A stretch of 64,000 nt of DNA, from contig NZ_KI911559.1 of assembly GCF_000515255.1 (NCBI RefSeq), positions 2,925,660 to 2,989,659 of the forward strand, given 5' to 3'. A model generated the notes under the pieces. It was not told the DNA's origin, did not search any database, and saw nothing but the letters and a program-made list of their open reading frames with translations. Shown here one piece after another: positions 11,909 to 22,873 of this stretch. Numbering within the stretch: position 1 is the first letter of the stretch; each line of letters starts with the position of its first letter. The stretch is from Rhodovibrio salinarum DSM 9154. GTDB taxonomy: Bacteria > Pseudomonadota > Alphaproteobacteria > Kiloniellales > Rhodovibrionaceae. The translations under genes and the position numbers were made by a program.

Positions 11909-12661
11909 TTAGCTGCTCCCCTTCTCAGACGAGTTACCCGCCTCGTTCCCCGCCTGCGCGGCCTCGGCGCGCGCATTCTGGACCTCGGCCGGAACAAACT
12001 CGCCATTGGCATAGGGACCGTCGGCCACGCCGTACTCCTTGACGTCCTTCAGCGTGGTCAACCCGCTTTCCGGCTCCGAGCCCTTGCGGCCTTTCTGCGA
12101 GCCGCGCGTCGGCGTCTTGCCGGCGCGCCAATCGTCGATCAACCGTTCGACGATCTCCGGGGTGAGGTCCTCGAAGTATTCCTCGTTGTTCACCTGCATC
12201 ATCGGCGCATTGCAGCAGGCGCCCAGGCACTCGACCTCCATCAGGGAGAACATGCCGTCCTCCGTGACCTCGCCGTCGCCGATGCCGAGCTTGGCCTTCA
12301 CCGTGGAGAGAATGTCGTCGGCGCCGCGCAGCATACAGGGCGTCGTGCGGCAGATCTGCAGTTGGTACTTCCCGGGCTTCTCCAGGTTGTACATCGTGTA
12401 GAACGACGCGATCTCGTGCACGCGGATCGGCGCCATTTCCAGAATCTGCGCGACATACTCGATCGCGCCCTTGCTCAGGTGCCCCTCGTTTTGCCGTTGG
12501 GCGATCCACAGCAGCGGCATCACCGCGCTCGCCTTATGATCCGGCGGATACTTCGCGAGCGCGAACTCGGCCTCCTGCCAACTCGCCTCGGTGAAGGCGA
12601 AGCCGCCCGTTTCGGGCGGGCGGAAGGTGGTGACCTTGGGATGCGTCGTCACGCGGCTCAT
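11909..12661 (-). CDS. nuoE: NADH-quinone oxidoreductase subunit E
   Basis: NuoE carries the [2Fe-2S] cluster N1a. The four cysteine ligands are visible in [10 protein letters not shown] and [10 protein letters not shown] start it at the ATG at 12661 ([10 protein letters not shown], 250 residues), which overlaps the nuoD stop as ATGA. The frame is open further upstream only as a shadow of nuoD. After the cluster domain there is an extension of about 80 residues rich in Lys, Glu, Gly and Ala. It is longer than the compact bacterial core and looks disordered. Confidence 0.96.
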   Translation of the reverse strand: MSRVTTHPKVTTFRPPETGGFAFTEASWQEAEFALAKYPPDHKASAVMPLLWIAQRQNEGHLSKGAIEYVAQILEMAPIRVHEIASFYTMYNLEKPGKYQLQICRTTPCMLRGADDILSTVKAKLGIGDGEVTEDGMFSLMEVECLGACCNAPMMQVNNEEYFEDLTPEIVERLIDDWRAGKTPTRGSQKGRKGSEPESGLTTLKDVKEYGVADGPYANGEFVPAEVQNARAEAAQAGNEAGNSSEKGSS

Positions 12662-13836
12662 CGGTCGATCTCTCCGAACACGATGTCGAGCGAACCCAGA
12701 ATGGCAACGCTGTCGGCCAGCATGTGGCCGTTGCAGACATAGTCCATCGACTGCAGGAAGTGGAAGCCGGGCGCGCGGATGTGGCACTTGTACGGCCGGT
12801 TGCTGCCGTCGGCGACCAGGAACACGCCGAACTCGCCCTTCGGCGCTTCGACCGCGCGATAGGTCTCTCCCGGCGGCACGTGGTAGCCCTCGGTGTACAG
12901 CTTGAAGTGGTGGATCAACGCCTCCATCGAGCGCTTCATCTCGGCGCGCTTGGGCGGCACCACCTTCTGGTCGTCGGCCCTGACCGGTCCCTCGGGCATC
13001 TTGTCCAGGCACTGGCGCATCAGGCTGACCGACTGGCGCATCTCCTCCATGCGGATGAGATAGCGGTCGAAGCAGTCGCCGTTCTTGCCTACCGGCACGT
13101 CGAACTCGAGCTCGTCGTACACCTCGTACGGCTGCGCCTTGCGCAGATCCCACGGCAAACCGGTGGAGCGCAACGCCGGCCCGGAATAGCCCCAGTCGAG
13201 CGCCTCTTCCTGGCTCATGATGCCGATGTCGACGGAGCGCTGACGGAAGATGCGGTTTTCCGTCAGCAGGTCCTCGACGTCGTCGAGCACCTTCTCGAAG
13301 TACTTGCAGAACTCGTAGATGTCGTCGACCAGCCCCGGCGGGATGTCGCGCGCGACGCCCCCAGGCCGGAAGTAGCCGGCGTGGAACCGCGCCCCGCTGG
13401 CGCGCTCATAGAACTCCAGCAGCTTTTCGCGCTCCTCGAAGAACCACAGGAACGGCGTGATCGCACCGATGTCGAGCGCGTAAGTCGAGATGTTCAGCAG
13501 ATGGTTGAGAACCCGCGTGATCTCGGCGTAGAGCACGCGCACGAACTTACCCCGGCGCGGAATCTCCAGCCCCAGCAGGTCCTCGACCGCGAGCGCGTAG
13601 GCGTGCTCCTGGGCCATCGGCGAGACATAGTCCAGGCGGTCGAAATAGTGCACCGCCTGCAGGTAGGTCTTGTACTCGATCAGCTTTTCGGTGCCGCGGT
13701 GCAGCAGGCCGATGTGCGGGTCGACCCGCTCGATCACCTCGCCGTCCATCTCCAGCACCATGCGCAGCACGCCGTGCGCGGCCGGGTGCTGCGGCCCGAA
13801 GTTGAGCGTCAGTGGCTTGATCTGGGACTCGGCCAT
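12658..13836 (-). CDS. nuoD: NADH-quinone oxidoreductase subunit D
   Basis: NuoD (392 residues) is the 49-kDa-type subunit and lines the quinone pocket together with NuoB. It starts with [15 protein letters not shown], the signature of the family, and contains [13 protein letters not shown]. It is a separate gene here and not fused to nuoC. Its ATG shares one base with the nuoC stop, and its stop overlaps the nuoE start by four bases. Confidence 0.98.
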   Translation of the reverse strand: MAESQIKPLTLNFGPQHPAAHGVLRMVLEMDGEVIERVDPHIGLLHRGTEKLIEYKTYLQAVHYFDRLDYVSPMAQEHAYALAVEDLLGLEIPRRGKFVRVLYAEITRVLNHLLNISTYALDIGAITPFLWFFEEREKLLEFYERASGARFHAGYFRPGGVARDIPPGLVDDIYEFCKYFEKVLDDVEDLLTENRIFRQRSVDIGIMSQEEALDWGYSGPALRSTGLPWDLRKAQPYEVYDELEFDVPVGKNGDCFDRYLIRMEEMRQSVSLMRQCLDKMPEGPVRADDQKVVPPKRAEMKRSMEALIHHFKLYTEGYHVPPGETYRAVEAPKGEFGVFLVADGSNRPYKCHIRAPGFHFLQSMDYVCNGHMLADSVAILGSLDIVFGEIDR

Positions 13837-14462
13837 CAGCCCTTGTTCTCCTCACCGTGGCCTTCGGCCTTCTCGTCGCCCGGCAGGTGCAACATGCCTT
13901 CCCACGGGCTCATGAAGTCGAAGTTGCGGAACTCCTGGGTCAGCTTGACGGGTTCGTAGACGACGCGCTTTTCGTCCTCGTCGTAGCGCACCTCGACGAA
14001 GCCGGTCAGCGGGAAGTCCTTGCGCAGCGGATGCCCCTCGAAACCGTAGTCGGTCACGATCCGGCGCAGGTCCGGGTGATTGGCGAAGAACACGCCATAC
14101 AGGTCCCAGACCTCGCGCTCGCACCAGCCGGCGTTGGAATAGACCTCGGTCACACTATCAACCGGCGTCTCTTCGCCGGCCGGGAGTTTCACTCGGACGC
14201 GCTGATTGTGCTTGAGCGACAGCAGCGAATAGACCACCTCGAACCGCTCGTCACGCTCGGGATGATCGATCGCGGTGATGTCGACCAGCTGGCGGAAGTG
14301 GCAGTTTTGATCGTCCCGCAGGAAGGACAGCACCTTCACGATCGATGGCCGGGTGACCCAGACGGTCAGTTGCTGGTTCGCGACCGCGGTCTCGGTCACC
14401 TCGTCCATCAAGGCGCTGGCGATGTATTCGCCCAGGTCTTTGAGCGCTTGCGTGTCGGCCAT
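13836..14462 (-). CDS. nuoC: NADH-quinone oxidoreductase subunit C
   Basis: NuoC (208 residues) is the 30-kDa-type structural subunit of the complex I peripheral arm. The family motif is present near residues 115-145: [20 protein letters not shown], then [15 protein letters not shown]. It lies 101 bp downstream of nuoB and is coupled to nuoD by a one-base overlap. Confidence 0.97.
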   Translation of the reverse strand: MADTQALKDLGEYIASALMDEVTETAVANQQLTVWVTRPSIVKVLSFLRDDQNCHFRQLVDITAIDHPERDERFEVVYSLLSLKHNQRVRVKLPAGEETPVDSVTEVYSNAGWCEREVWDLYGVFFANHPDLRRIVTDYGFEGHPLRKDFPLTGFVEVRYDEDEKRVVYEPVKLTQEFRNFDFMSPWEGMLHLPGDEKAEGHGEENKG

Positions 14463-14563
14463 GTCGTCCTCTTTGGGCGCGCCCCAACTTCAGCCCAGCC
14501 CGGTCGCTAACGACTGCCAGGCGGTGGCGACGCGCGGAACTGGCATTCGGGCGCGGCGCGGCG

Positions 14564-15148
14564 TTACGCCGTGGTTCGGTCGAGCTGTCCTTCGCGCCGG
14601 ATCTTCTTCTGCAGCTGCAACACACCATAAAGCAGCGCCTCTGCCGTCGGGGGGCAGCCGGGGACGTAGATGTCCACCGGGATGATCCGGTCGCAGCCAC
14701 GCACGACCGAGTAGGAGTAGTGGTAGTAGCCGCCGCCGTTGGCGCAGGAGCCCATGGAGATGACGTAGCGCGGCTCCGCCATCTGGTCGTACACCTTGCG
14801 CAAGGCGGGCGCCATCTTGTTGCAGACGGTGCCGGCGACGATCATCACGTCAGCCTGACGCGGGCTTGCCATGAACACCGAGCCAAAGCGGTCGAGATCG
14901 TAGCGGCTGGCTCCGGCGTGCATCATCTCGATCGCGCAGCAGGCCAACCCGAAGGTCATCGGCCACATCGAACCGGAGCGTGCCCAGGCGGACAGCTTGT
15001 CCATCTGCGCCACCAGGAACCCCTTGTCCTGCAGCTCGCCGCCCAGATTGTCGAGCAGCTTGCTCTTGTCGAGATCCGCGACGTCGCGGCCACCCGGCTG
15101 GAGGGCTTGCGGGCCGCCCTCGCGTGCGAGAGACGGGTTCACTCCCAT
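14564..15148 (-). CDS. nuoB: NADH-quinone oxidoreductase subunit B
   Basis: NuoB (194 residues from the ATG at 15148) holds cluster N2, the last electron carrier before quinone. Its ligands are seen as the tandem cysteines in GLACCAIEM, then GTVCNKM and [11 protein letters not shown]. An in-frame upstream start at 15169 exists. The 15148 start ([11 protein letters not shown]) overlaps nuoA by 10 bp and has a GAAAGGGG ribosome site. The N-terminal 30 residues are variable in the family. Confidence 0.95.
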   Translation of the reverse strand: MGVNPSLAREGGPQALQPGGRDVADLDKSKLLDNLGGELQDKGFLVAQMDKLSAWARSGSMWPMTFGLACCAIEMMHAGASRYDLDRFGSVFMASPRQADVMIVAGTVCNKMAPALRKVYDQMAEPRYVISMGSCANGGGYYHYSYSVVRGCDRIIPVDIYVPGCPPTAEALLYGVLQLQKKIRREGQLDRTTA

Positions 15149-15504
15149 TCCAGCGCCCCTTTCTTCCACTCGTAGATGAAGCCGACGGTCAGGATCCCAA
15201 GGAACACCATCATCGACCAGAAACCAAACACCCCGATCTCGCTGAGCGAAACCGCCCAGGGAAACAGGAAGGCGACCTCAAGGTCGAAAATGATGAACAG
15301 GATCGAGACCAGATAGAAGCGCACGTCGAAGCGGCTGCGCGCGTCGTCGAACGCCTCGAAGCCGCATTCGTAGGCCGAATCCTTCTCCGGGTCCGGGCTC
15401 TGGCGGGCGACCACATAGCTGGCCCCGACCATCGCCAATGCCAGACCGATGGCGATACCGAAGAAGATCAGGATCGGCAGATACTCGATCAGCAGGCTTT
15501 CCAT
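15139..15504 (-). CDS. nuoA: NADH-quinone oxidoreductase subunit A
   Basis: NuoA (121 residues, three membrane helices) is the first gene of the complex I operon. The family-specific loop [20 protein letters not shown] contains the conserved Cys that senses the active or deactive state in related enzymes. The following [12 protein letters not shown] is also conserved. A GAGGATC ribosome site precedes the ATG. The operon promoter should lie in the 474 bp upstream. Confidence 0.97.
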   Translation of the reverse strand: MESLLIEYLPILIFFGIAIGLALAMVGASYVVARQSPDPEKDSAYECGFEAFDDARSRFDVRFYLVSILFIIFDLEVAFLFPWAVSLSEIGVFGFWSMMVFLGILTVGFIYEWKKGALEWE

Positions 15505-15978
15505 GCCAACGATCCTCGCCAGTGAACCGACCTCCGCCCTTTGGGTTCAGGACTGGAAGTCGGCGTTCGTTCTTTCCGGCCTGGCGTCTCGCCAAGCCGT
15601 GTGCGTGCCGTGCATCTCCGCACGGCCACGCGCTGCCAGGAGCCGGGCGCGGGCAAGGTTTGCCAGCCTAGCCCGGCGCGCGCAATGCCGCGCGTCTTAT
15701 CACGATCCGGTCAGCGCGTCAGGCATTGCCACGACGCCAGCCGGCAATTTCTTACCGAACCGCGCCTTTTCACGGCGATCGTGTCGCATGCGCCACGGTC
15801 CTACTGGACCCGCGATATAGCGCTATTGCCCGGATACGGAAAGTGGTGCGCGACAGCAGATATGTAGCCGCTAACGGGCCGACTCCTGAACCCGATAGCA
15901 TCGTCAGGACCACGACTCGCAGGCGTGGCGAACCATGCCCGCGATTCGACTAACAGGAACTTTCGAGAAAACGGAAAA
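15505..15978. other. Noncoding leader region upstream of the nuo operon
   Basis: No plausible protein gene is seen on either strand, only short frames with biased composition. The stretch separates tRNA-Asp from nuoA, and all of these read leftward. It must therefore hold the nuo promoter and possibly a long 5' leader. I cannot point to a convincing -35/-10 pair or operator by eye. Confidence 0.5.
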
Positions 15979-16055
15979 TGGCGGGAGTGACGGGACTCGA
16001 ACCCGCGACCTCTGGCGTGACAGGCCAGCGCTCTAACCTACTGAGCTACACCCCC
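15979..16055 (-). tRNA. tRNA-Asp (GTC)
   Basis: On the minus strand the sequence folds into a full cloverleaf. The acceptor stem is GGGGGTG/CACTCCC, followed by the TAGCTC start of the D arm. The anticodon arm CTGGC-CTGTCAC-GCCAG has GTC in the loop, and the T arm is GCGGG-TTCGAGT-CCCGT. The discriminator is G and the CCA end is encoded. It sits in the conserved hupB-tRNA-nuo neighbourhood. Confidence 0.96.
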
Positions 16056-16278
16056 GCGAGCCCGCGCTGGGGTAGCCGTCGTGTACTGGACGGCTCCACG
16101 CATGTCAAGCAGATGAAACATCCTCTGGCCCAGCCTCTTCGAAGAGCCACGGAAGAATCGGAGAGAACACCGATTCTTACCGTATTCAGAGGAAGTTAGC
16201 AGCCTGACTGCGCGCCAGAACCTAGTCGTCTCGCCACCCGCTGTCCAGCACTGAAAACGCTTTTTTGTTCCCAGAGGC

Positions 16279-17217
16279 TCAGCGCACCTGGAAGAGGAAC
16301 AGCAAGGCAGAAACGGTCACCAACGACAACGCGGTGGACAGAAGAACGGTCGCCGCCGCGCCCTCCCCGTTGGCGTCGTACTGCTGCCCCAGAACGTAGA
16401 CGTTCACCCCGGCTGGCAGGGCGGCCATAACCACCGCAACTTCAAGCCATAGAGGATCGAGCGAGAAGACGTAGCTGCCCAACACGAACACGAGTGCCGG
16501 CATGGCGATCAGCTTGAACGCACTCAGGGTTAGTGGCTCAAGCGGCAGCCGCCCCATGCGATAGCCGACCAACGAAGCGCCCATGGCAAACAGCGCAACC
16601 GGCACAGCCGCCCGCCCCAGGGTTTTAAGCAGCGACTCCAGCGTGTCCGGCAAGGGCCAACCCGTGGCGTTCCAAAGCAGGCCCATCCCTAATCCCCACA
16701 GGATCGGGTTGCGCACCAACCCACGCGCCGTTGCGATCGGGATCTCGCGCAGCCGCTCTCCCTGCCCACGCCCAATCTCGATCACCACCGTGACCAGCGG
16801 GAACATCAAGGCGGAGTGGAAGGCCACCATCAGGAAAGCCGGCAGGCTCGCCCGCTCGCCAAAGGCCGTTAGTAGCAACGGGATGCCGAGCAGTACGGCG
16901 TTGGAATAGCTGCTGCACAAGCCGCCGATTCCCGACTCCGCAACGGTGCGCGCAAACACCAGCCGGCTTGCCACCGCCCCCACCGCAAACATCGTCACTG
17001 CGGCAATGTAGTAGGACAGCAGAAACGGCCAGGCGACCGAGCCCGCCAGGTCCATCTGCGCCATCGACCGGAACAGCAGCGCGGGAATCGCGAAAGTGAA
17101 GGCGAACGAACTCAAGCCGCGCACGCGCGCCTGATCAAACAACCCCAGCCGACCTGCCAGATAGCCGAATCCGACCAGGCCAAACACCGGGATAATGATG
17201 TCGAGCAAAATGGACAT
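16279..17217 (-). CDS. AEC-family (auxin efflux carrier-like) transporter
   Basis: This is a 312-residue inner-membrane protein with about ten hydrophobic segments. It has the AEC-family opening IIIPVFGLVGFGYLAGRLG and a second repeat beginning PILWGLGMGLLWNATG. Bacterial members export or import small organic acids, and the substrate cannot be told from sequence. It stands alone between tRNA-Asp and tRNA-Val. The 223-bp stretch on its downstream side (16056-16278) shows no gene. Confidence 0.88.
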   Translation of the reverse strand: MSILLDIIIPVFGLVGFGYLAGRLGLFDQARVRGLSSFAFTFAIPALLFRSMAQMDLAGSVAWPFLLSYYIAAVTMFAVGAVASRLVFARTVAESGIGGLCSSYSNAVLLGIPLLLTAFGERASLPAFLMVAFHSALMFPLVTVVIEIGRGQGERLREIPIATARGLVRNPILWGLGMGLLWNATGWPLPDTLESLLKTLGRAAVPVALFAMGASLVGYRMGRLPLEPLTLSAFKLIAMPALVFVLGSYVFSLDPLWLEVAVVMAALPAGVNVYVLGQQYDANGEGAAATVLLSTALSLVTVSALLFLFQVR

Positions 17218-17418
17218 AGGGGCCCGCCGGGAAAATGGACGCGCGCACGCGTGGCGCGGCTAGGATATGCGATGGACGACGGCCACTCTTTTAGCCGCCC
17301 GTGCGCCGACTCGTCGCCCCTCGTTTGCCGATAGCCGCCCTGAAGCGCGTGCAAACCCGCCGCTGATTGGGGGCGCGGAGTTGCGGCCCAGACCTATTAA
17401 CCGACACTGGCGAATATT

Positions 17419-17493
17419 TGGTGGGCGGTGCTGGGGTCGAACCAGCGACCTTCTGGGTGTAAACCAGACGCTCTTCCGCTGAGCTAACCGCCC
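17419..17493 (-). tRNA. tRNA-Val (TAC)
   Basis: A complete cloverleaf is read on the minus strand. The acceptor stem is GGGCGGT/ACCGCCC, and the D arm starts TAGCTCAGCGG. The anticodon arm TCTGG-TTTACAC-CCAGA has the TAC anticodon, and the T arm has the loop TTCGACC. The discriminator is A and CCA is encoded. It lies between the AEC transporter and hupB. Confidence 0.96.
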
Positions 17494-17588
17494 TTATGAA
17501 GACGCCGGCACGCCCGCAATACGAACCGGCCGTCGAAGGCGCGTGCCCGCGACGGCCGGATCGAATTCGGCGAAAGCGCCACGCGCCT

Positions 17589-17861
17589 TTAGTTCAACGC
17601 GTCTTTCAAGCCTTTGCCGGCCTTGAACTTCGGCTGCTTGGTCGCCGGAATCTGGATGCGCTCACCCGTGCGCGGGTTACGGCCTTCGGAGGCCGCCCGG
17701 GTCGCAACGGAGAAGGTGCCGAAGCCAACCAGGCGAACTTCATCCCCTTGCTTGAGAGAATTCGAGATCTCTTCGAATACCCCATCGACGGCTTTAGACG
17801 TATCAGCCTTGGAAAGCCCCGACCTCTTGGCAACGGCGTCGATCAACTCGTTCTTGTTCAC
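17589..17861 (-). CDS. hupB: DNA-binding protein HU
   Basis: This 90-residue histone-like protein bends and compacts DNA as a dimer. It has the typical start MNKNELIDAVAKRSGLSK and the GFGTFSVATRAASEGRNPRTG signature, which leads into the DNA-gripping beta arm. The arm continues IQIPATKQPKFKAGK. The length is exactly that of HU. It follows lon on the same strand after a 174-bp gap and probably has its own promoter, as in other alphaproteobacteria. Confidence 0.97.
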   Translation of the reverse strand: MNKNELIDAVAKRSGLSKADTSKAVDGVFEEISNSLKQGDEVRLVGFGTFSVATRAASEGRNPRTGERIQIPATKQPKFKAGKGLKDALN

Positions 17862-18035
17862 GTCAAACCCCCCAGTCTATTGGGTAAAGTACTGGCATCT
17901 GTTTAAGAAGCACGCTTACGAGTGGGCCGCAGTGTATAGCGCCCTAGAGCGGCCGGTCAATGTGGGAAAGCCCCGAATTCTCAGGGATACGGCCAGTTTC
18001 AGCGCCGAATCCCTGTAGCGCCCCATCGCCATTGG

Positions 18036-20444
18036 TTAATGCCGAATGGTTCCGGGGGCTGTGCCCGGCTCGACCGGCGTGGGCAGGGGATCCAACGACT
18101 CCGAGTCGGTAACTGGCCCCGGATCCAACGGGGCAGCAAGCGCCTGCGCCAAGGCGTGCGCGACATCGCGGACCGGCTGAATCTCCAGGCCACGCTTCAG
18201 CGTCTCGGGCAAATCCACGAGCTCGCCCGCATTGTCCTGTGGGATCAGCACCTTCCGGATACCTGCCCGCTGTGCGGCCAGCAGCTTCTCCTTCAGCCCG
18301 CCGATCGCCAAGACGCGCCCGCGCAGGGTGATCTCCCCGGTCATCGCGACATCGCGGCGAACCGGGATGCCGCTGAAGCAGGAAACGATCGCTGTGATCA
18401 TCGCCAGGCCGGCTGACGGGCCATCCTTCGGCACCGCGCCTTCGGGCAGGTGAACGTGGATATTGCGCCGGGCCATCAATCCGGCGTCGAGTCCCAAGGA
18501 CTCGGCGCGCGCCCGCACGAAAATGTCGGCGGCGGTGATCGATTCCTGCATCACCTCGCCCAGCTTGCCCGTTGCCGTGATCTTGCCGTTGCCGGGCACG
18601 GCGACAGCTTCGATCGTCAACAGTTCGCCGCCCACCTGCGTCCAGGCCAGACCGGTCACCGTACCGACCTTGTCCTCCGCTTCCAGCTCGGCGCTGCGAT
18701 AGCGCGGCAGACCTGCATACCGGGCCAGATTGCGGCGGGTGATTGTCAGCTGCTCAGCCGTCCCCGCCTCGATGGCACGTACCGCCTTGCGGGCCAGTCC
18801 GCCGATTTCGCGCTGCAGGTTGCGCACCCCGGCCTCGCGGGTATAGCCGCGGATCAGCTCGGTGAGCGCCCCCTCGGAGATTCCCCACTGCCCATCCGTC
18901 AAACCGGTCTCGCGCGCTTGCTTGGGAATCAGATAGCGCTTGGCGATCGCCGCCTTCTCCTGCTCCGTGTAGCCCGGCAGGCGGATGATCTCCATCCGAT
19001 CCAACAGCGGCCGCGGCATGTTCAGGGTGTTGGCGGTGGCGATGAACATCACCGCCGAAAGGTCGTAGGGCACGTCCAGGTAATGATCGGCGAAGGCGTT
19101 GTTCTGAGCCGGATCGAGCACCTCGAGCAAGGCAGAGGCCGGATCGCCGCGATGGTCGGCGCCGAGCTTATCAAGCTCGTCCAGCATGATCAGGGGATTG
19201 ACCGTGCCGGCCCGCTTCATCGCCTGGATGATCTTGCCCGGCATCGCCCCGACATACGTGCGCCGGTGGCCGCGTACCTCCGCCTCGTCGCGGACCCCGC
19301 CCAGGCTGATCCGGACGAACTTGCGATTGGTCGCCCGCGCAAGCGACTGACCAAGCGAGGTCTTGCCCACGCCCGGCGGCCCAACCAGGCACAGGATCGG
19401 CCCCTTCAGCTTGCCCACCCGCTGCTGCACGGCAAGGTACTCGACGATCCGGTCCTTCACCTTCTCCAGGCCGAAGTGATCGGCGTCCAGAATTTCCTGC
19501 GCGCCGGCCAGATCGGTCTTGAGCCGGGCACGCTGCGCCCAAGGCAGGTCGAGCAGCCAGCCGAGATAGGTGCGCACAACGCCAGCTTCCGCGGAGGTCG
19601 GGGACATGTTGCGGAACTTCCGCAACTCGCTTTCCACCTTCTCGCGCACCTCGCGCGGCATCTTGGTACTGTGCAGCCGCTGGGCGAACTGGCTCGCCTC
19701 GTCGCCTCCGTCCTCCGCATCACCCAGCTCGCGCTGGATCGCCTTCATCTGCTCGTTCAGGAAGTAGTCGCGCTGTGTCCGCTCCATCTGCTGCTTGACC
19801 CGGCCGCGGATCCGCTTCTCCACCTCCAGAACGCCGATCTCGCCTTCCATATGGGCATAAATTGTCTCCAGCCGCCGGGCGACCGATGGCGTCTCCAGCA
19901 ACGCCTGCTTGTCGGCTAGTGACAGATCGAGATGGGCGGCCAGACTATCCGCCAGACGGTCAGCGCCCTCGATCTGGTTCAGGGAGACCATCACCTCCGG
20001 CGGGATCTTCTTGTTGAGCTTGATATACTGTTCGAAGCGGCCGAGCACGGCGCGCGACAGGGTGGCCAGTTCCTTGGCATCGCTGGGCAGCTCCTGGAAC
20101 GCTTCCACCTCCCCCGCCAGCCAGCGCTGTGCCTCCATGTAGGGGGTCGTGCGTACTCTTGGCCCACCTTCGACCAGCACTTTGACCGTGCCGTCTGGAA
20201 GATCGAGCAGCTGCAAAACGGTGGCGATGCAGCCAACCGTGTGGATGTCGTCCGGTGTGGGCTCATCGCAGGCGCTGTCCCGTTGCGTGAGCAGCAGGAC
20301 CCGCCTGTCCTTGCGCATGGCCTCCTGCAAGGCGGCCACGGAACTCGACCGCCCGACGAACAGCGGCACGATCATGTGCGGAAAGATGACAATGTCGCGC
20401 AGGGGCAGAACAGGATAGGCGCGGAACGAGGTGGCTTCAGACAT
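18036..20444 (-). CDS. lon: ATP-dependent protease La (Lon)
   Basis: Lon (802 residues) degrades misfolded and regulatory proteins. The order is an N-terminal substrate-recognition LON domain (1 to about 210), a coiled-coil region, an AAA+ module with Walker A GPPGVGKTS near residue 355, and a C-terminal serine-lysine protease domain. The catalytic Ser677 lies in PKDGPSAG, and the partner lysine lies in the following GGLKEKLLAA segment. It ends in a Pro/Gly/Thr-rich tail of about 25 residues. It lies in the conserved tig-clpP-clpX-lon-hupB order. Confidence 0.98.
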   Translation of the reverse strand: MSEATSFRAYPVLPLRDIVIFPHMIVPLFVGRSSSVAALQEAMRKDRRVLLLTQRDSACDEPTPDDIHTVGCIATVLQLLDLPDGTVKVLVEGGPRVRTTPYMEAQRWLAGEVEAFQELPSDAKELATLSRAVLGRFEQYIKLNKKIPPEVMVSLNQIEGADRLADSLAAHLDLSLADKQALLETPSVARRLETIYAHMEGEIGVLEVEKRIRGRVKQQMERTQRDYFLNEQMKAIQRELGDAEDGGDEASQFAQRLHSTKMPREVREKVESELRKFRNMSPTSAEAGVVRTYLGWLLDLPWAQRARLKTDLAGAQEILDADHFGLEKVKDRIVEYLAVQQRVGKLKGPILCLVGPPGVGKTSLGQSLARATNRKFVRISLGGVRDEAEVRGHRRTYVGAMPGKIIQAMKRAGTVNPLIMLDELDKLGADHRGDPASALLEVLDPAQNNAFADHYLDVPYDLSAVMFIATANTLNMPRPLLDRMEIIRLPGYTEQEKAAIAKRYLIPKQARETGLTDGQWGISEGALTELIRGYTREAGVRNLQREIGGLARKAVRAIEAGTAEQLTITRRNLARYAGLPRYRSAELEAEDKVGTVTGLAWTQVGGELLTIEAVAVPGNGKITATGKLGEVMQESITAADIFVRARAESLGLDAGLMARRNIHVHLPEGAVPKDGPSAGLAMITAIVSCFSGIPVRRDVAMTGEITLRGRVLAIGGLKEKLLAAQRAGIRKVLIPQDNAGELVDLPETLKRGLEIQPVRDVAHALAQALAAPLDPGPVTDSESLDPLPTPVEPGTAPGTIRH

Positions 20445-20644
20445 GCGACCCTCTTGGTCCGGTCACGGCACCAAGATCGGGCCGGACGCCAGGCGATTCA
20501 CCGGCCCGGGCATGCGGTCATATCGCCAAGCCCACAGCCGGCAGCAGCCTCATCGGGCGGAGCTGCCCACGGGGATACGGATCACCCCGCCCTCGTCTGA
20601 CACGCCCTTCGAACCGCTTGCGCGCGCCCTGTTCCGATGGGGCT

Positions 20645-21916
20645 TTAGGCGCTGGTCCCGAGGTCTTCGCGGCGGTCGGTATAGATATAGAGTGGCTTGG
20701 CCCGGCCTTCCACGACCTCGCGGTTGATCACCATCTCCTCGACCGACTCAAGGCCCGGCAGCTCGTACATCGGCTCCAGCAGAATACCTTCCATGATCGA
20801 GCGCAGGCCGCGCGCGCCGGTCTTGCGCGCAATCGCCTTTTCCGCGATCGCCTTGAGGGCGTCGTCCGTGAACTCCAGGCGGACATCCTCCATCTCGAAC
20901 AGGCGCTGGTACTGCTTGACCAGCGCGTTCTTCGGCTTGGTCAGAATGTCGATCAGCGCGTGCTCGTCCAGGTCGTCAAGCGTCGCCAGCACCGGCACAC
21001 GGCCGACGAACTCCGGGATCAGGCCGAACTTGAGCAGGTCCTCCGGCTCGACCTCGCGCAGGATCTCGCCGGTCTGGCGCTCCTCCGGCGCGCGGACGTC
21101 CGCGCCGAAACCGACCGAGGAGCCCTGATGCCGCCCGGCGATGATCTTCTCCAGCCCGGCGAAGGCCCCGCCGCAGATGAACAGGATATTGGTCGTGTCG
21201 ACCTGCAGGAACTCCTGCTGCGGATGCTTGCGCCCACCCTGCGGTGGCACGGAGGCAACCGTGCCTTCCATGATCTTGAGCAGCGCCTGTTGCACGCCCT
21301 CGCCCGAGACATCGCGGGTGATCGAGGGGTTGTCCGACTTGCGCGAGACCTTATCGACCTCGTCGATGTAGACGATGCCGCGCTGCGCGCGCTCGACGTT
21401 GTAGTCGGCGGCCTGCAGCAGCTTCAGGATGATGTTCTCGACATCCTCGCCGACGTAACCGGCCTCGGTCAGGGTGGTCGCATCGGCCATCGTGAACGGC
21501 ACGTCGAGGATGCGCGCCAACGTCTGCGCCAGCAGCGTCTTGCCGCAGCCGGTCGGGCCCAGCAGCAGGATGTTCGACTTGGACAGTTCGACGTCGTTCG
21601 ACTTCGCCGCGTGGGCAAGGCGCTTGTAGTGGTTGTGCACCGCGACCGACAGCACGCGCTTGGCGTGCCCCTGGCCGATCACGTAATCCTCGAGGATGGT
21701 GTTGATGTCCCGCGGCGTGGGCACCCCGTCGCGCGACTTGACCAGCGTGGTCTTGTTCTCCTCGCGGATGATGTCCATGCACAGCTCGACGCATTCATCG
21801 CAGATGAACACCGTCGGCCCCGCAATCAGTTTACGGACCTCGTGCTGGCTCTTCCCGCAGAAGGAGCAGTACAGGGTGTTCTTGGAATCGCCGCCGCTCG
21901 TTTTGCTCATACCCAC
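20645..21916 (-). CDS. clpX: ATP-dependent Clp protease ATP-binding subunit ClpX
   Basis: ClpX (423 residues) is the hexameric AAA+ unfoldase that feeds ClpP. The N-terminal zinc-binding domain has C17-x2-C20 and C39-x2-C42. Walker A is GPTGCGKT (120-127), Walker B is around IVYIDEVDK, and the sensor/pore loops and IGF-type ClpP contact region follow. It sits between clpP and lon. The 225-bp gap to clpP contains the clpP terminator, so clpX probably has its own promoter. Confidence 0.98.
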   Translation of the reverse strand: MGMSKTSGGDSKNTLYCSFCGKSQHEVRKLIAGPTVFICDECVELCMDIIREENKTTLVKSRDGVPTPRDINTILEDYVIGQGHAKRVLSVAVHNHYKRLAHAAKSNDVELSKSNILLLGPTGCGKTLLAQTLARILDVPFTMADATTLTEAGYVGEDVENIILKLLQAADYNVERAQRGIVYIDEVDKVSRKSDNPSITRDVSGEGVQQALLKIMEGTVASVPPQGGRKHPQQEFLQVDTTNILFICGGAFAGLEKIIAGRHQGSSVGFGADVRAPEERQTGEILREVEPEDLLKFGLIPEFVGRVPVLATLDDLDEHALIDILTKPKNALVKQYQRLFEMEDVRLEFTDDALKAIAEKAIARKTGARGLRSIMEGILLEPMYELPGLESVEEMVINREVVEGRAKPLYIYTDRREDLGTSA

Positions 21917-22075
21917 GCCACGTAACCCGAGTCTAACTTCAGTATGTTAGCGAAGGCGCAGCCAGCCGTACAACGCAAAAAGCCGAGCCGTTGCTGGCCG
22001 CGGCCGCCCGCGATCAGCTGGCGCGCCCCGAAATCCGGCCAAGTCTAGCCCGTCCGCGTCAAGGAAGTCTGAACA

Positions 22076-22122
22076 CGAAAAAGCCGGGACCGGCGCCCGT
22101 TGGCACGCCGATCCCGGCTTTG
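22076..22122 (-). terminator. Rho-independent terminator after clpP
   Basis: On the minus strand, 20 bp past the clpP stop, AAAGCCGGGA and TCGGCG pair with GCGCCGG and TCCCGGCTTT around a short loop. A run of Ts follows before CGTG. The long GC stem plus T-run is a textbook intrinsic terminator and separates clpP from clpX transcription. Confidence 0.8.
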
Positions 22123-22141
22123 GATGCGCAGGAAAGTCGCT

Positions 22142-22783
<642 letters not shown>

Positions 22784-22873
22784 CGCTATCCCGGTGTTGC
22801 GGGCACGCCGGGCGTTTGTGCACCCGGCGTGCGGATCTAAAGGGTCTGCTCGTCGCGCGGGCGCCGCCCGTCC

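Noticed and set aside
10535-12742. Rightward open frame of 735 codons opposite nuoE/nuoF
   Set aside because: It spans several real genes on the other strand and shows no recognisable motif.
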